A stretch of DNA of 64,000 nucleotides from Ruminococcus sp. Its GTDB lineage: Bacteria > Bacillota > Clostridia > Oscillospirales > Acutalibacteraceae. A model generated the notes under the pieces. It worked only from the letters and a program-made list of their open reading frames with translations. It did not search any database and was not told the DNA's origin. Shown here piece by piece: positions 35,681 through 43,005 of the stretch. Position 1 is the stretch's first letter, and each line of letters begins with the position of its first letter. Both the position numbers and the translations under genes were made by a program. The DNA is taken from assembly GCA_017411385.1 (NCBI GenBank), contig JAFQQF010000006.1, positions 62,001 through 126,000 on the forward strand. Reading direction: 5' to 3'.

Positions 35681-36346
35681 TTGCTTTTTAATCTTTTGCG
35701 CGGCAATATGGATTTGCATTCTGTGTTGGTTCATTTTGCTGTTGTGTTTCTGATGATATTCCTTATACTGCCTGTGCATGAGTTTGCTCACGCAGGGGTG
35801 GCTTATCTTTTAGGCGATAAATCTATCAAATACAGAGGCAGATTGTCCCTTAACCCTGTTAAGCACATCGACATTGCAGGTGCTTTGTGTATGCTTTTGT
35901 TCGGTTTTGGTTGGGCAAAGCCTGTACCAATTCACCCCGGCAATTTCAAAAAGCCCAAGCTTTATATGGGAATTACCGCCTTGGCAGGTCCTGTTTCCAA
36001 TATACTTTGCGGTATGCTGGGCGGAGCCTTGACTTTGCTTTATGTGAACCTTACCAGTGTTGAGTTTTTTTATTCAACAGCAGGTATCTTTGTTTGGGAT
36101 TTCCTTACTTATTATGTAAGCATCAATGTGTCCTTGGCGGTGTTCAATCTTATTCCCATTCCGCCTCTTGACGGAAGCCGAGTTGTTTCAATTTTCCTGC
36201 CTAATAAAGCAGTGAATTTTATCTACAGAATAGAGCGTTATACTTTCTTGTTGGTTATTATTCTTTCATATACAGGTGTGTTAAGCTATATTATGAACCT
36301 GTTTACACCGTTCCTTGTCAGACTCTGCTTTTTCTTCGCTATATAA
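35681..36346 (+). CDS. M50 site-2-type intramembrane protease
   Basis: 221 residues from the TTG 35681 (GGAG seven bases upstream); an ATG at 35708 is possible but has no ribosome site. The zinc motif HEFAH (His33-His37) lies in a membrane helix and the third ligand Asp in NLIPIPPLDGSR near the C terminus, with four to five membrane segments. This compact form lacks PDZ or CBS domains and belongs to the M50B-like family often found just upstream of scpA in Firmicutes. Its substrate is not known. Confidence 0.88.
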   Translation: MLFNLLRGNMDLHSVLVHFAVVFLMIFLILPVHEFAHAGVAYLLGDKSIKYRGRLSLNPVKHIDIAGALCMLLFGFGWAKPVPIHPGNFKKPKLYMGITALAGPVSNILCGMLGGALTLLYVNLTSVEFFYSTAGIFVWDFLTYYVSINVSLAVFNLIPIPPLDGSRVVSIFLPNKAVNFIYRIERYTFLLVIILSYTGVLSYIMNLFTPFLVRLCFFFAI

Positions 36347-36382
36347 TCTTTACTCAGAATTTCAGAAAGGAGGCAACAGTCA

Positions 36383-37105
36383 ATGCAGAACACAACTCAG
36401 CTTCAGTACAAGCTCCCCGTCTTTGAAGGGCCTCTTGACCTGTTGCTTCTGCTTATTTCAAAAAATAAAATTGACATCTGCGACATTGAGATATCGTTGC
36501 TTTTGGAGCAGTATATGGAGCAGATAAATGCTATGCAGGCTGATGATATGGACATAGCCTCCGAATTTCTGGAGATGGCGTCACGTCTTGTATATATCAA
36601 GTCTGTAATGCTTCTTCCCAAACATGAGGAAGAGGCTGAACAGCTCAAAAGCGAGCTGCAGGGACAGCTTATTGAGTATCAGCTTTGCCGAGCCGTTGCT
36701 GCTAAGCTTGCACCTATGGTCAGCTTTGACAGATTCACAAGAGAAGCTTCTCCTGTGGAATTCGACCTTACATACAACAGACTTCATCCGCCTACGGATA
36801 TTTCAAAAGCCTATGTTAATGCTGTGGGCAGAGGAAAAAGAAAGCTTCCTCCCAAGCGAGAGGCTTTTTCGGGAATTGTGGAGAAGAAGATTATCTCTGT
36901 AAGCTCCCGAATCATCCGCGTAATGCGCAACCTTTGGCACAAAAAGAATGTGCGCTATGGTGAGCTTTTTGAAGCTTGCAACGGAAAAAGCGATCTGGTT
37001 GCAACCTTTCTGGCTGTTTTGGAGCTTGTTAAGGGTAAGCGTGTTATTATTGACGGTGACGGAGAAAACGCCACAGTTACAATGCTGGAGGATAACAGAC
37101 GATGA
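36383..37105 (+). CDS. scpA: Segregation and condensation protein A (kleisin)
   Basis: 240 residues. The N-terminal FEGPLDLLLLLISKNKIDICDIEI is the SMC-binding helix signature of ScpA, and a C-terminal winged helix closes the protein. It bridges SMC heads and ScpB in the chromosome-condensing complex. AAAGGAGG precedes the ATG, and the stop overlaps the scpB start (ATGA). Confidence 0.95.
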   Translation: MQNTTQLQYKLPVFEGPLDLLLLLISKNKIDICDIEISLLLEQYMEQINAMQADDMDIASEFLEMASRLVYIKSVMLLPKHEEEAEQLKSELQGQLIEYQLCRAVAAKLAPMVSFDRFTREASPVEFDLTYNRLHPPTDISKAYVNAVGRGKRKLPPKREAFSGIVEKKIISVSSRIIRVMRNLWHKKNVRYGELFEACNGKSDLVATFLAVLELVKGKRVIIDGDGENATVTMLEDNRR

Positions 37106-37770
37106 GTGAACTTAACATAAAAAACGCTATAGAAGCTATACTATTTGCATCCGGAGATTCGGTTTCCTTGGGCAGAATGGCACAGGCGTTGGAGCTCACC
37201 GAAAAACAGGTGAGAAAGTATGCGGATGAGCTTTTGGAGGAATATAACAGCTCTTCCCGTGGCATAACAATAATAAGACTTGAAGATTCCTACCAGATGG
37301 TGTCAAACGAGGAGTACGCTCCTCAGATTCGCACGGTTATGGATTTAAGACGTAACACACCTCTTTCTCAGGCGGCTATGGAGGTGCTGGCAGTTGTTGC
37401 TTACAACCAGCCTGTAACCAAAGCTTTTGTTGAGCAGGTCAGAGGTGTTGACTGCTCAGGCGTTATCGGCAGCCTTACCGCAAAGGATTTGATTGAGGAA
37501 AAGGGCAGACTGGAGCTTCCCGGCAGACCCTTGGTTTATGGTACTACCGAGAATTTCCTAAGGTGCTTCGGTATTTCCGATTTATCTGAGCTTCCCGAAA
37601 TTCCTGCTTCTTCCTCTGAAAATTCAGAGGATACTCAGGGTGACGACTCTCAATTGAGTGTTTTCACAGAGGATGCACAACAGATTGAAGAAACCAAAAC
37701 TGAGCCTGATGCAATGATTGCCGCAACTGTAGGCGAGATTATCGAAGAAGCCACAAAGTCTGAGGCTTGA
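37102..37770 (+). CDS. scpB: Segregation and condensation protein B
   Basis: 222 residues: two winged-helix domains (NIKNAIEAILFASGDSVS and MEVLAVVAYNQPVTKAFVEQVRGVD), then an acidic, Ser/Glu-rich tail from ~165 typical of ScpB. It dimerises and binds ScpA to complete the SMC complex. Translationally coupled to scpA. Confidence 0.95.
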   Translation: MSELNIKNAIEAILFASGDSVSLGRMAQALELTEKQVRKYADELLEEYNSSSRGITIIRLEDSYQMVSNEEYAPQIRTVMDLRRNTPLSQAAMEVLAVVAYNQPVTKAFVEQVRGVDCSGVIGSLTAKDLIEEKGRLELPGRPLVYGTTENFLRCFGISDLSELPEIPASSSENSEDTQGDDSQLSVFTEDAQQIEETKTEPDAMIAATVGEIIEEATKSEA

Positions 37771-37801
37771 TATAAATAATACGGCATAGGGGAGGATACC
37801 C

Positions 37802-38461
37802 TTGATATATGCTTTTGTTGCAGTTGCCGCTGTCATTACTCTGATTGTGGTACTGCTTAACCTGAATGTTACAGTCAGGGTGCATTATGACGATGAGGAG
37901 CAGGTAATCCGCTGTACAGCTCATTACCTGTGGCTCAAATATGTTATTGCACCTACTGAGGAATCCAACAAGTATCTTCGTGAGGAAAAGCTTCTTAAAA
38001 AGGGCAAGGAGCTTAACTGGGATGACGAGGTCACCCTGCAGGGACTTTACGAAGAAAAAGGACTTATCGGATTTCTTCAGGTGTTGAAAATCACAATCAA
38101 AAACACTTGGAGCCTGCTTGTAAGCTTTCTGAAAAGGGCAACCTTAAGAAAGCTTGAGATAAAGCTCAACGTTGTAGGTGAAGACGCGGCTGATACCGCC
38201 ATTATCTACGGTTGGGCAAATTCTATAGTTTATCCTATAGTCGGTGCAATAGTTGAAAACGTAGCCGAGTATAAGGATTTGGACGTGCAGATTAATCCCG
38301 ATTTTACCGAGGGAGCTGACTCCTCTGTTCTTGCAAATGCAGTTGCTACCATTAAGCTTACAAAGCTTATTGCAATGCTTGTGGAAAGCGGAGTTGAAGC
38401 CGAAAATCTGCTTCTTGTACTAAGTAAAAATCCCAAACATACAAAGGAGAATTCAAAATGA
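37802..38461 (+). CDS. DUF2953 membrane-anchored protein
   Basis: 219 residues from a TTG with GGGGAGG upstream. One N-terminal membrane segment (1-~22) is followed by a mainly beta domain; RVHYDDEEQVIRC, the central basic-rich LSFLKR and the late LDVQINPDF match the DUF2953 family of Clostridia and Bacilli (YtfI-like). That family is commonly next to ytfJ, as here, where the stop overlaps the next ATG. A sporulation link is suggested by context only. Confidence 0.78.
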   Translation: MIYAFVAVAAVITLIVVLLNLNVTVRVHYDDEEQVIRCTAHYLWLKYVIAPTEESNKYLREEKLLKKGKELNWDDEVTLQGLYEEKGLIGFLQVLKITIKNTWSLLVSFLKRATLRKLEIKLNVVGEDAADTAIIYGWANSIVYPIVGAIVENVAEYKDLDVQINPDFTEGADSSVLANAVATIKLTKLIAMLVESGVEAENLLLVLSKNPKHTKENSK

Positions 38462-38880
38462 GCGAACTTCCCAAACAGCATCCTATCAACGGACTTATGG
38501 ACACAACCCTTGACAAAATCAAAAGTATGGTTGATGTAAACACCATCATTGGTGAGCCTATTACTTCACCTGACGGTACAATTATTATCCCTGTTTCCAA
38601 GGTGAGCTACGGCTTTGCCTCAGGCGGCTCTGATATCCGTCCTAAGCGTGAGAATATGCCTCCTACCTTTGGCGGCGGTTCAGGTGCAGGCGTTTCTATC
38701 AACCCTGTAGGTTTCCTTGCTGTATACAAGGGTGACGTTAAGTTTATCCCTGTTACAAAGTACGACGGACCTGCTGACAGAATTGTCGGTATGGTGCCTG
38801 AGCTTTTTGATAAAGTAAAGGAGCTTTTTAATAAGGAAAAGACAACTAATCCCGAAGTAGGCGACGACGAGCTTCTTTGA
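38458..38880 (+). CDS. ytfJ: GerW/YtfJ-family sporulation protein
   Basis: 140 residues. HPINGLMDTTLDKIKSMVDVNTIIGEPI at the N terminus and the glycine-rich GFASGGSDI...FGGGSGAGVSINPVGF core are typical of YtfJ/GerW. In Bacillus this protein is made in the forespore and is needed for normal germination. Its presence points to a spore-forming lineage, although presence alone does not prove sporulation. It overlaps the DUF2953 gene. Confidence 0.9.
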   Translation: MSELPKQHPINGLMDTTLDKIKSMVDVNTIIGEPITSPDGTIIIPVSKVSYGFASGGSDIRPKRENMPPTFGGGSGAGVSINPVGFLAVYKGDVKFIPVTKYDGPADRIVGMVPELFDKVKELFNKEKTTNPEVGDDELL

Positions 38881-38927
38881 TGAATAACTGAACATACCCC
38901 GAACATATATTGCTTCGGGGTGTGTTT

Positions 38928-40043
38928 ATGAAAAAAATACTTTCTTTGCTTATAAGCCTTACTCTATGTGCTGTTTCGTCTTTATGCGTTTTTGCAAGTG
39001 ACGATGTGCAGGTTTCTGCTTCAGCTTTTGTGCTTTACTGTGTTGATAATTCTCAAGTGCTTCTTGGCAGAAATGAGCATACAAAAATGGGTATGGCAAG
39101 TACCACGAAGATTATGACCGCACTGCTTACCCTTGAAGAAGCCGAGAGGGCTGACAGGGTGGTGGAGTTCACTGCTGAAATGACCGCTGAGGGCAGTTCA
39201 ATGTACCTGAAAAAAGGTGACAAGGTAAGGCTTTCTGATTTGGCGGCAGGTATGATGACCGTGTCAGGCAATGATGCGGCAAACGCGGCGGCAATTGCTA
39301 TCGGTACAAGCAAGGAGGGCTTTGCAAAGCTTATGAATGAGCGTGCAGAAGCTATCGGTATGAAGAATACACACTTTGTAACGCCCAGCGGGCTCTCTGA
39401 TTCTGAGCATTATTCCACTGCTTATGATATGGCATTGCTTATGAATGAGGCCATGAAGAATGAAGCCTTTTCTGAGCTTACATCAAAGAGCAGTGTTACT
39501 GTTGATTTTGTGTACCCACAGGACCAACAGGTTACATATAATAACCATAACAGGCTTCTTAAGGATTACGATTACTGCACAGGCGGCAAAACAGGCTACA
39601 CTATCAGTACAGGCAGATGTCTTGTAACCTCGGCTTGTCACGACGGACTTACGCTCATTGCCGTCACCTTAAACGACAGAAACGACTGGGCCGACCACAA
39701 GGCTCTTTATGAATATGGCTTTTCGACATATAAAGCTATAGGTGACTTTGACGATGTAACCTACAATGTAAAGGTAGCAGGAGCGTTAAAGGAAAGTGTG
39801 CGGGTGCGTGCAGAGCAAACTAAGAAGGCAGTAGTAAAAACCGAAGAGGCTGAGCGTATAAGGTGCAGGGTGTATCTGACTCCTTTGGTGTTTGCACCTG
39901 TAAAGAAGGGTGACGTGTTAGGCTGTGCGGTGTATACATCAGACTCAAAAACAGTTTTGAAATATAACCTTGTTGCACAGGAGTCGACGGATTATAAAGA
40001 GTGTAATAAGCTTGTGCGATTTTTCTATCAGCTGTTTCGCTGA
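38928..40043 (+). CDS. dacF: D-alanyl-D-alanine carboxypeptidase (DacF-like)
   Basis: 371 residues from the ATG 38928. A signal peptide (1-~22, ending FAS) precedes a penicillin-binding S11 domain: SxxK as S58-T-T-K61, SxN as S113-G-N115, and KTG at 221-223 followed by Y. It trims the terminal D-Ala of peptidoglycan stem peptides outside the membrane. The C-terminal ~100 residues form the usual beta domain; the last hydrophobic/basic stretch (NKLVRFFYQLFR) suits an amphipathic membrane anchor. It lies next to ytfJ. Confidence 0.9.
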   Translation: MKKILSLLISLTLCAVSSLCVFASDDVQVSASAFVLYCVDNSQVLLGRNEHTKMGMASTTKIMTALLTLEEAERADRVVEFTAEMTAEGSSMYLKKGDKVRLSDLAAGMMTVSGNDAANAAAIAIGTSKEGFAKLMNERAEAIGMKNTHFVTPSGLSDSEHYSTAYDMALLMNEAMKNEAFSELTSKSSVTVDFVYPQDQQVTYNNHNRLLKDYDYCTGGKTGYTISTGRCLVTSACHDGLTLIAVTLNDRNDWADHKALYEYGFSTYKAIGDFDDVTYNVKVAGALKESVRVRAEQTKKAVVKTEEAERIRCRVYLTPLVFAPVKKGDVLGCAVYTSDSKTVLKYNLVAQESTDYKECNKLVRFFYQLFR

Positions 40044-40075
40044 TAATCAAATATAAAGGAAAACAGGAATTATTT

Positions 40076-40831
40076 ATGGCTAAAAGAACTTATGTGCGTC
40101 TGCAGAAAATGCTTGCAGACTGCGGTGTTGCTTCCAGACGTAAGTCCGAGGAGCTTATCCGTGCAGGCTCTGTCAAGGTGAACGGAGTTGTGGCAGAAAT
40201 AGGAGATAAGGTAGACCCTTATAATGATAAGGTTATGGTTAACGGCAGACGTGTTACCGCCAATGCCAAGCCTAAATATCGTTATGTTATGCTGAACAAA
40301 CCCCGCGGTTATGTTACCACGATGAGCGACGAGCGTGGCAGAAAATGTGTTGCAGAGCTTGTGGCTGATATTGAAGAGAGGGTTTATCCTGTGGGCAGAC
40401 TTGACCGCGACAGCGAGGGTATGCTTCTATTTACAAATGACGGTGACTTTGCAAACAAGATTATGCATCCCAAAAAGGATATTTATAAGGTGTACCGAGT
40501 AACAGTTCGCCCTGCTGTAACTGACGAGATGCTCCAGCAGTTTGAAGAGGGAATGATGCTTGACGGCAGAAAGACTGCTCCTGCAGAGGTGCGTGTGATT
40601 TCACGGCAGGAGGGCAGAGTTGTGCTTGAAATACTCCTTCGAGAAGGCAGAAACCGTCAGATTCGCCGTATGTGCGAGATGCTGGGACTTGAGGTTGCAA
40701 GACTCAGAAGAACAGCTATCGGCGGTGTCAAGATGGGTATGCTGAAAAAAGGCGATTGGCGTGATTTGACTCAGGACGAGGTTAAGAAGCTTATGGCTGA
40801 CCCCAACCCCTCACGTCATATCCAGAAGTAA
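40076..40831 (+). CDS. rluB: 23S rRNA pseudouridine synthase (RluB/RsuA family)
   Basis: 251 residues. An N-terminal S4 domain (RLQKMLADCGVASRRKSEELI...GSVKVNG) is followed by the catalytic core, with the active-site motif GRLDRDSEGMLLFTNDG and RNRQIRRMCEMLGL. The family isomerises a uridine in 23S rRNA; the exact position (U2605 for RluB) is assumed from the family. It is 13 bases upstream of the next gene and probably co-transcribed. Confidence 0.92.
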   Translation: MAKRTYVRLQKMLADCGVASRRKSEELIRAGSVKVNGVVAEIGDKVDPYNDKVMVNGRRVTANAKPKYRYVMLNKPRGYVTTMSDERGRKCVAELVADIEERVYPVGRLDRDSEGMLLFTNDGDFANKIMHPKKDIYKVYRVTVRPAVTDEMLQQFEEGMMLDGRKTAPAEVRVISRQEGRVVLEILLREGRNRQIRRMCEMLGLEVARLRRTAIGGVKMGMLKKGDWRDLTQDEVKKLMADPNPSRHIQK

Positions 40832-40843
40832 GGAGGAAAAGGT

Positions 40844-41254
40844 ATGTTTTCAATTCTTCCCTGCAAGGATGCGGACAAGCTTTCCTGTTATCCTGAGGGC
40901 ACAACCTTGCTTATATACAAAGACGGGGAAAATGAACGCGGACACGTGGCTTACAAAAGATATATGTCTGCACTTGAGATTCTTTCGCTTGACACAGGTG
41001 TTAAGCGTGAGGCAGAGAGCGAAATCTCAAAAGAGGAGGTTTTGCACGCAGATGCGTTAATCCGTGCTGTTGCTTCCATTGCGTTGAGTGAAGGCTTGCT
41101 TACTGTTTGCTCAAAGGATGAAGCGCTCAGCCCCTTATTTGAAAAGTTCGGCTTTTTCAGAAACGGCGAGTTTTATACCCTGTATATAAGCAAGCTTTTC
41201 TCAAAAGGCTTCAGCGGTTGTGATGGTTGCAACTGCTGTGCTGACAAAAACTAA
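40844..41254 (+). CDS. Small GNAT-like protein with a C-terminal cysteine cluster
   Basis: 136 residues, no confident family. The middle (ADALIRAVASIALSEGLLTVC... LFEKFGFFRNGEFYTLYI) has the helix-strand ending of an N-acetyltransferase fold (a GFxxxGEF-type turn), but the usual acetyl-CoA loop is not obvious. The tail CDGCNCC packs four cysteines in seven residues, suitable for metal binding. AAGGAGG precedes it, and it follows rluB closely. Confidence 0.6.
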   Translation: MFSILPCKDADKLSCYPEGTTLLIYKDGENERGHVAYKRYMSALEILSLDTGVKREAESEISKEEVLHADALIRAVASIALSEGLLTVCSKDEALSPLFEKFGFFRNGEFYTLYISKLFSKGFSGCDGCNCCADKN

Positions 41255-41284
41255 AAAAATCACACATAAATTGTCAATATTCTC

Positions 41285-41314
41285 TTGATAAATTATGTGC
41301 ATATATTGTATAAT
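41285..41314 (+). promoter_or_regulatory. Promoter of the biotin-dependent carboxyltransferase operon
   Basis: TTGATA, 18 bases, TATAAT, about 50 bases before the ATG at 41364. Confidence 0.7.
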
Positions 41315-41363
41315 TTAATTTAGATATATTTTATATATTCAAAAATCCTTCGGGAGGTTAATT

Positions 41364-42614
41364 ATGAGTGTTGATAATAAAGTAAAATCACAGATTCCTG
41401 CAGACAAGCTTCTTACAATGCTGTTTGATGACGGAGTTTATACCGAGCTTACACCTGTTGCAAATGATGCTTTGAGTGTTGTGACAGCTTGTGGTAAAAT
41501 TCAAGGTCAGAATGTCTATGCTTTTGCACAGAACGCAGACTGCACAGGCGGTGCTATGACTGCAACCGTGGCACAGAAGCTCACAAAGCTTTATGCTATG
41601 GCTCTCAAGACAGGCTACCCTGTTGTTGCTTTCTACCTTGGAAGCCGTGCTCAGATTGCACAGGGCAATATGCTTTTGGATGCTCTTGGAGATTTGGTTG
41701 CAAGTGCTTCAAGACTCTCAGGCGTTGTGCCTCAGATTTCCGTAGTGCTTGGCGATGTTGTATCAAGCACAGCTATCCTTGCAAATTGTGCTGACTTCGT
41801 TGTGATGAGTGAAAATGCAAAGCTTTCAATGAGTGCTGACAGCGAGTGCAAGGGAATTTCAAAAGCCTCCTTGCTTGTTGCTGATGCAGGAGAGGCTGTG
41901 GATGCTGTTGTAAACCTCTTGTCTTTCCTCCCTGCAAATAACCTTTCACAGGCACCTGTGGTTTCTCAGGCTGTACCCTGTGCCGATACATACCTTGATA
42001 AAGACTCAGAGCTTGTTCTCTTTGAAAAGACAGGTGAGGGTGCTGTAGTTTCATTTGCACGTGTTGCAGGCAAGGCAGTTGGTGTTGTAAAAACTCTCGG
42101 CAAAACCCTTGATTGTAAAACCTGCAAAAAGATTGCAAAGTTTGTATCTGTTTGCGATGCCTTCTCAATCCCCGTGATTACAGAAGTGAATGCAGAAGAG
42201 TTTGAATGCCTCACAGGTGCAACAGCATTGCTCAGTGCTTACACAGAAGCAACAACATTAAAGCTTTCTGTGGTAACAGGTAAGGCTACAGGCCCTGTTT
42301 ATATGACACTTGCAGGCAAGGCAGGCAGAATGGATGCTGTGCTTGCACTTGAGGGTGCTGTGGTTTCTCCCATCAAGCCCGAAGCTGCCGCTTACCTTGC
42401 ACTTTCCGATGAGCTTACAGGTACAGTTGCAGAGCAGGATGCAAAGATTGCACAGTACGTTGCAACCGAGCTTTCTGCAGAAAATGCCGCAAAGGCAGGT
42501 TACATTGACGATGTAGCAACAACCGACACACTCAGAAATAAACTTATAAATTATCTTGATATTCTCAGCAGTAAGAGGGAATCCTCTCTGCCCAAGAAAC
42601 ATTCAACAATATAA
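41364..42614 (+). CDS. Degenerate acyl-CoA carboxyltransferase-like subunit (12S/MmdA-like)
   Basis: 416 residues against about 510 for MmdA/PccB/12S subunits. The crotonase-like carboxyltransferase fold can be followed in both halves: KLYAMALKTGYPVVAFYLGS, GVVPQISVVLGDVVSS, and later VSVCDAFSIPVITEVN. The motif that normally reads SGGARIQEG is LGSRAQIAQG here. The oxyanion glycines of GPCAGGA are replaced by GDVVSSTA. Both changes would damage acyl-CoA catalysis, so it may be structural or have a new activity. It lies 15 bases before the biotin carrier gene, in one operon with the OadA-type subunit. Confidence 0.75.
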   Translation: MSVDNKVKSQIPADKLLTMLFDDGVYTELTPVANDALSVVTACGKIQGQNVYAFAQNADCTGGAMTATVAQKLTKLYAMALKTGYPVVAFYLGSRAQIAQGNMLLDALGDLVASASRLSGVVPQISVVLGDVVSSTAILANCADFVVMSENAKLSMSADSECKGISKASLLVADAGEAVDAVVNLLSFLPANNLSQAPVVSQAVPCADTYLDKDSELVLFEKTGEGAVVSFARVAGKAVGVVKTLGKTLDCKTCKKIAKFVSVCDAFSIPVITEVNAEEFECLTGATALLSAYTEATTLKLSVVTGKATGPVYMTLAGKAGRMDAVLALEGAVVSPIKPEAAAYLALSDELTGTVAEQDAKIAQYVATELSAENAAKAGYIDDVATTDTLRNKLINYLDILSSKRESSLPKKHSTI

Positions 42615-42629
42615 CAGGAGGTCGCAAAA

Positions 42630-42995
42630 ATGAAAAATCTCAGAATTACAGTTAACGGTGTTTCCTATGACGTTCAGGTAGAAGAATTAGGTGAGGGTAC
42701 AGCAGTAGCTGCTGCTCCTGCACCTGCGGCAGCTCCTGCTGCGGCTCCTGCCGCAAAGCCCGTTGCTGCTCAAGCTACAGGCAGCATCAAGGTTACAGCT
42801 CCCATGCCCGGTACAATCCTTTCTGTAAATGCACAGGCAGGTAAGGCTGTTAAGAAGGGCGATGTGCTCGTAGTTCTTGAAGCTATGAAGATGGAGAACG
42901 AAATTTGTGCTCCCGAGGACGGTACAGTTGCTTCTGTTCACGTGGAAAAGGGTGCTAATGTAGAAACAGGCGCACTTCTGGTTTCAATGGGTTAA
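42630..42995 (+). CDS. Biotin carboxyl carrier protein (1.3S/GcdC-like)
   Basis: 121 residues: a short N-terminal segment (MKNLRITVNGVSYDVQVEE), an Ala/Pro linker (~30-50), and a biotinyl domain with EAMKMEN, where Lys87 is the biotin attachment site. This is the usual layout of the small carrier of oxaloacetate/methylmalonyl-CoA decarboxylases and of transcarboxylase 1.3S. It moves carboxyl groups between the partners encoded on either side. GGAGG precedes the ATG. Confidence 0.92.
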   Translation: MKNLRITVNGVSYDVQVEELGEGTAVAAAPAPAAAPAAAPAAKPVAAQATGSIKVTAPMPGTILSVNAQAGKAVKKGDVLVVLEAMKMENEICAPEDGTVASVHVEKGANVETGALLVSMG

Positions 42996-43005
42996 GGTGA
43001 ACAAT

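Noticed and set aside
36383-37770. A mobile or phage region around the duplicated M50 genes.
   Set aside because: The genes around it (scpAB, DUF2953, ytfJ, dac) form a conserved Firmicutes core order, with no integrase, tRNA or composition change.
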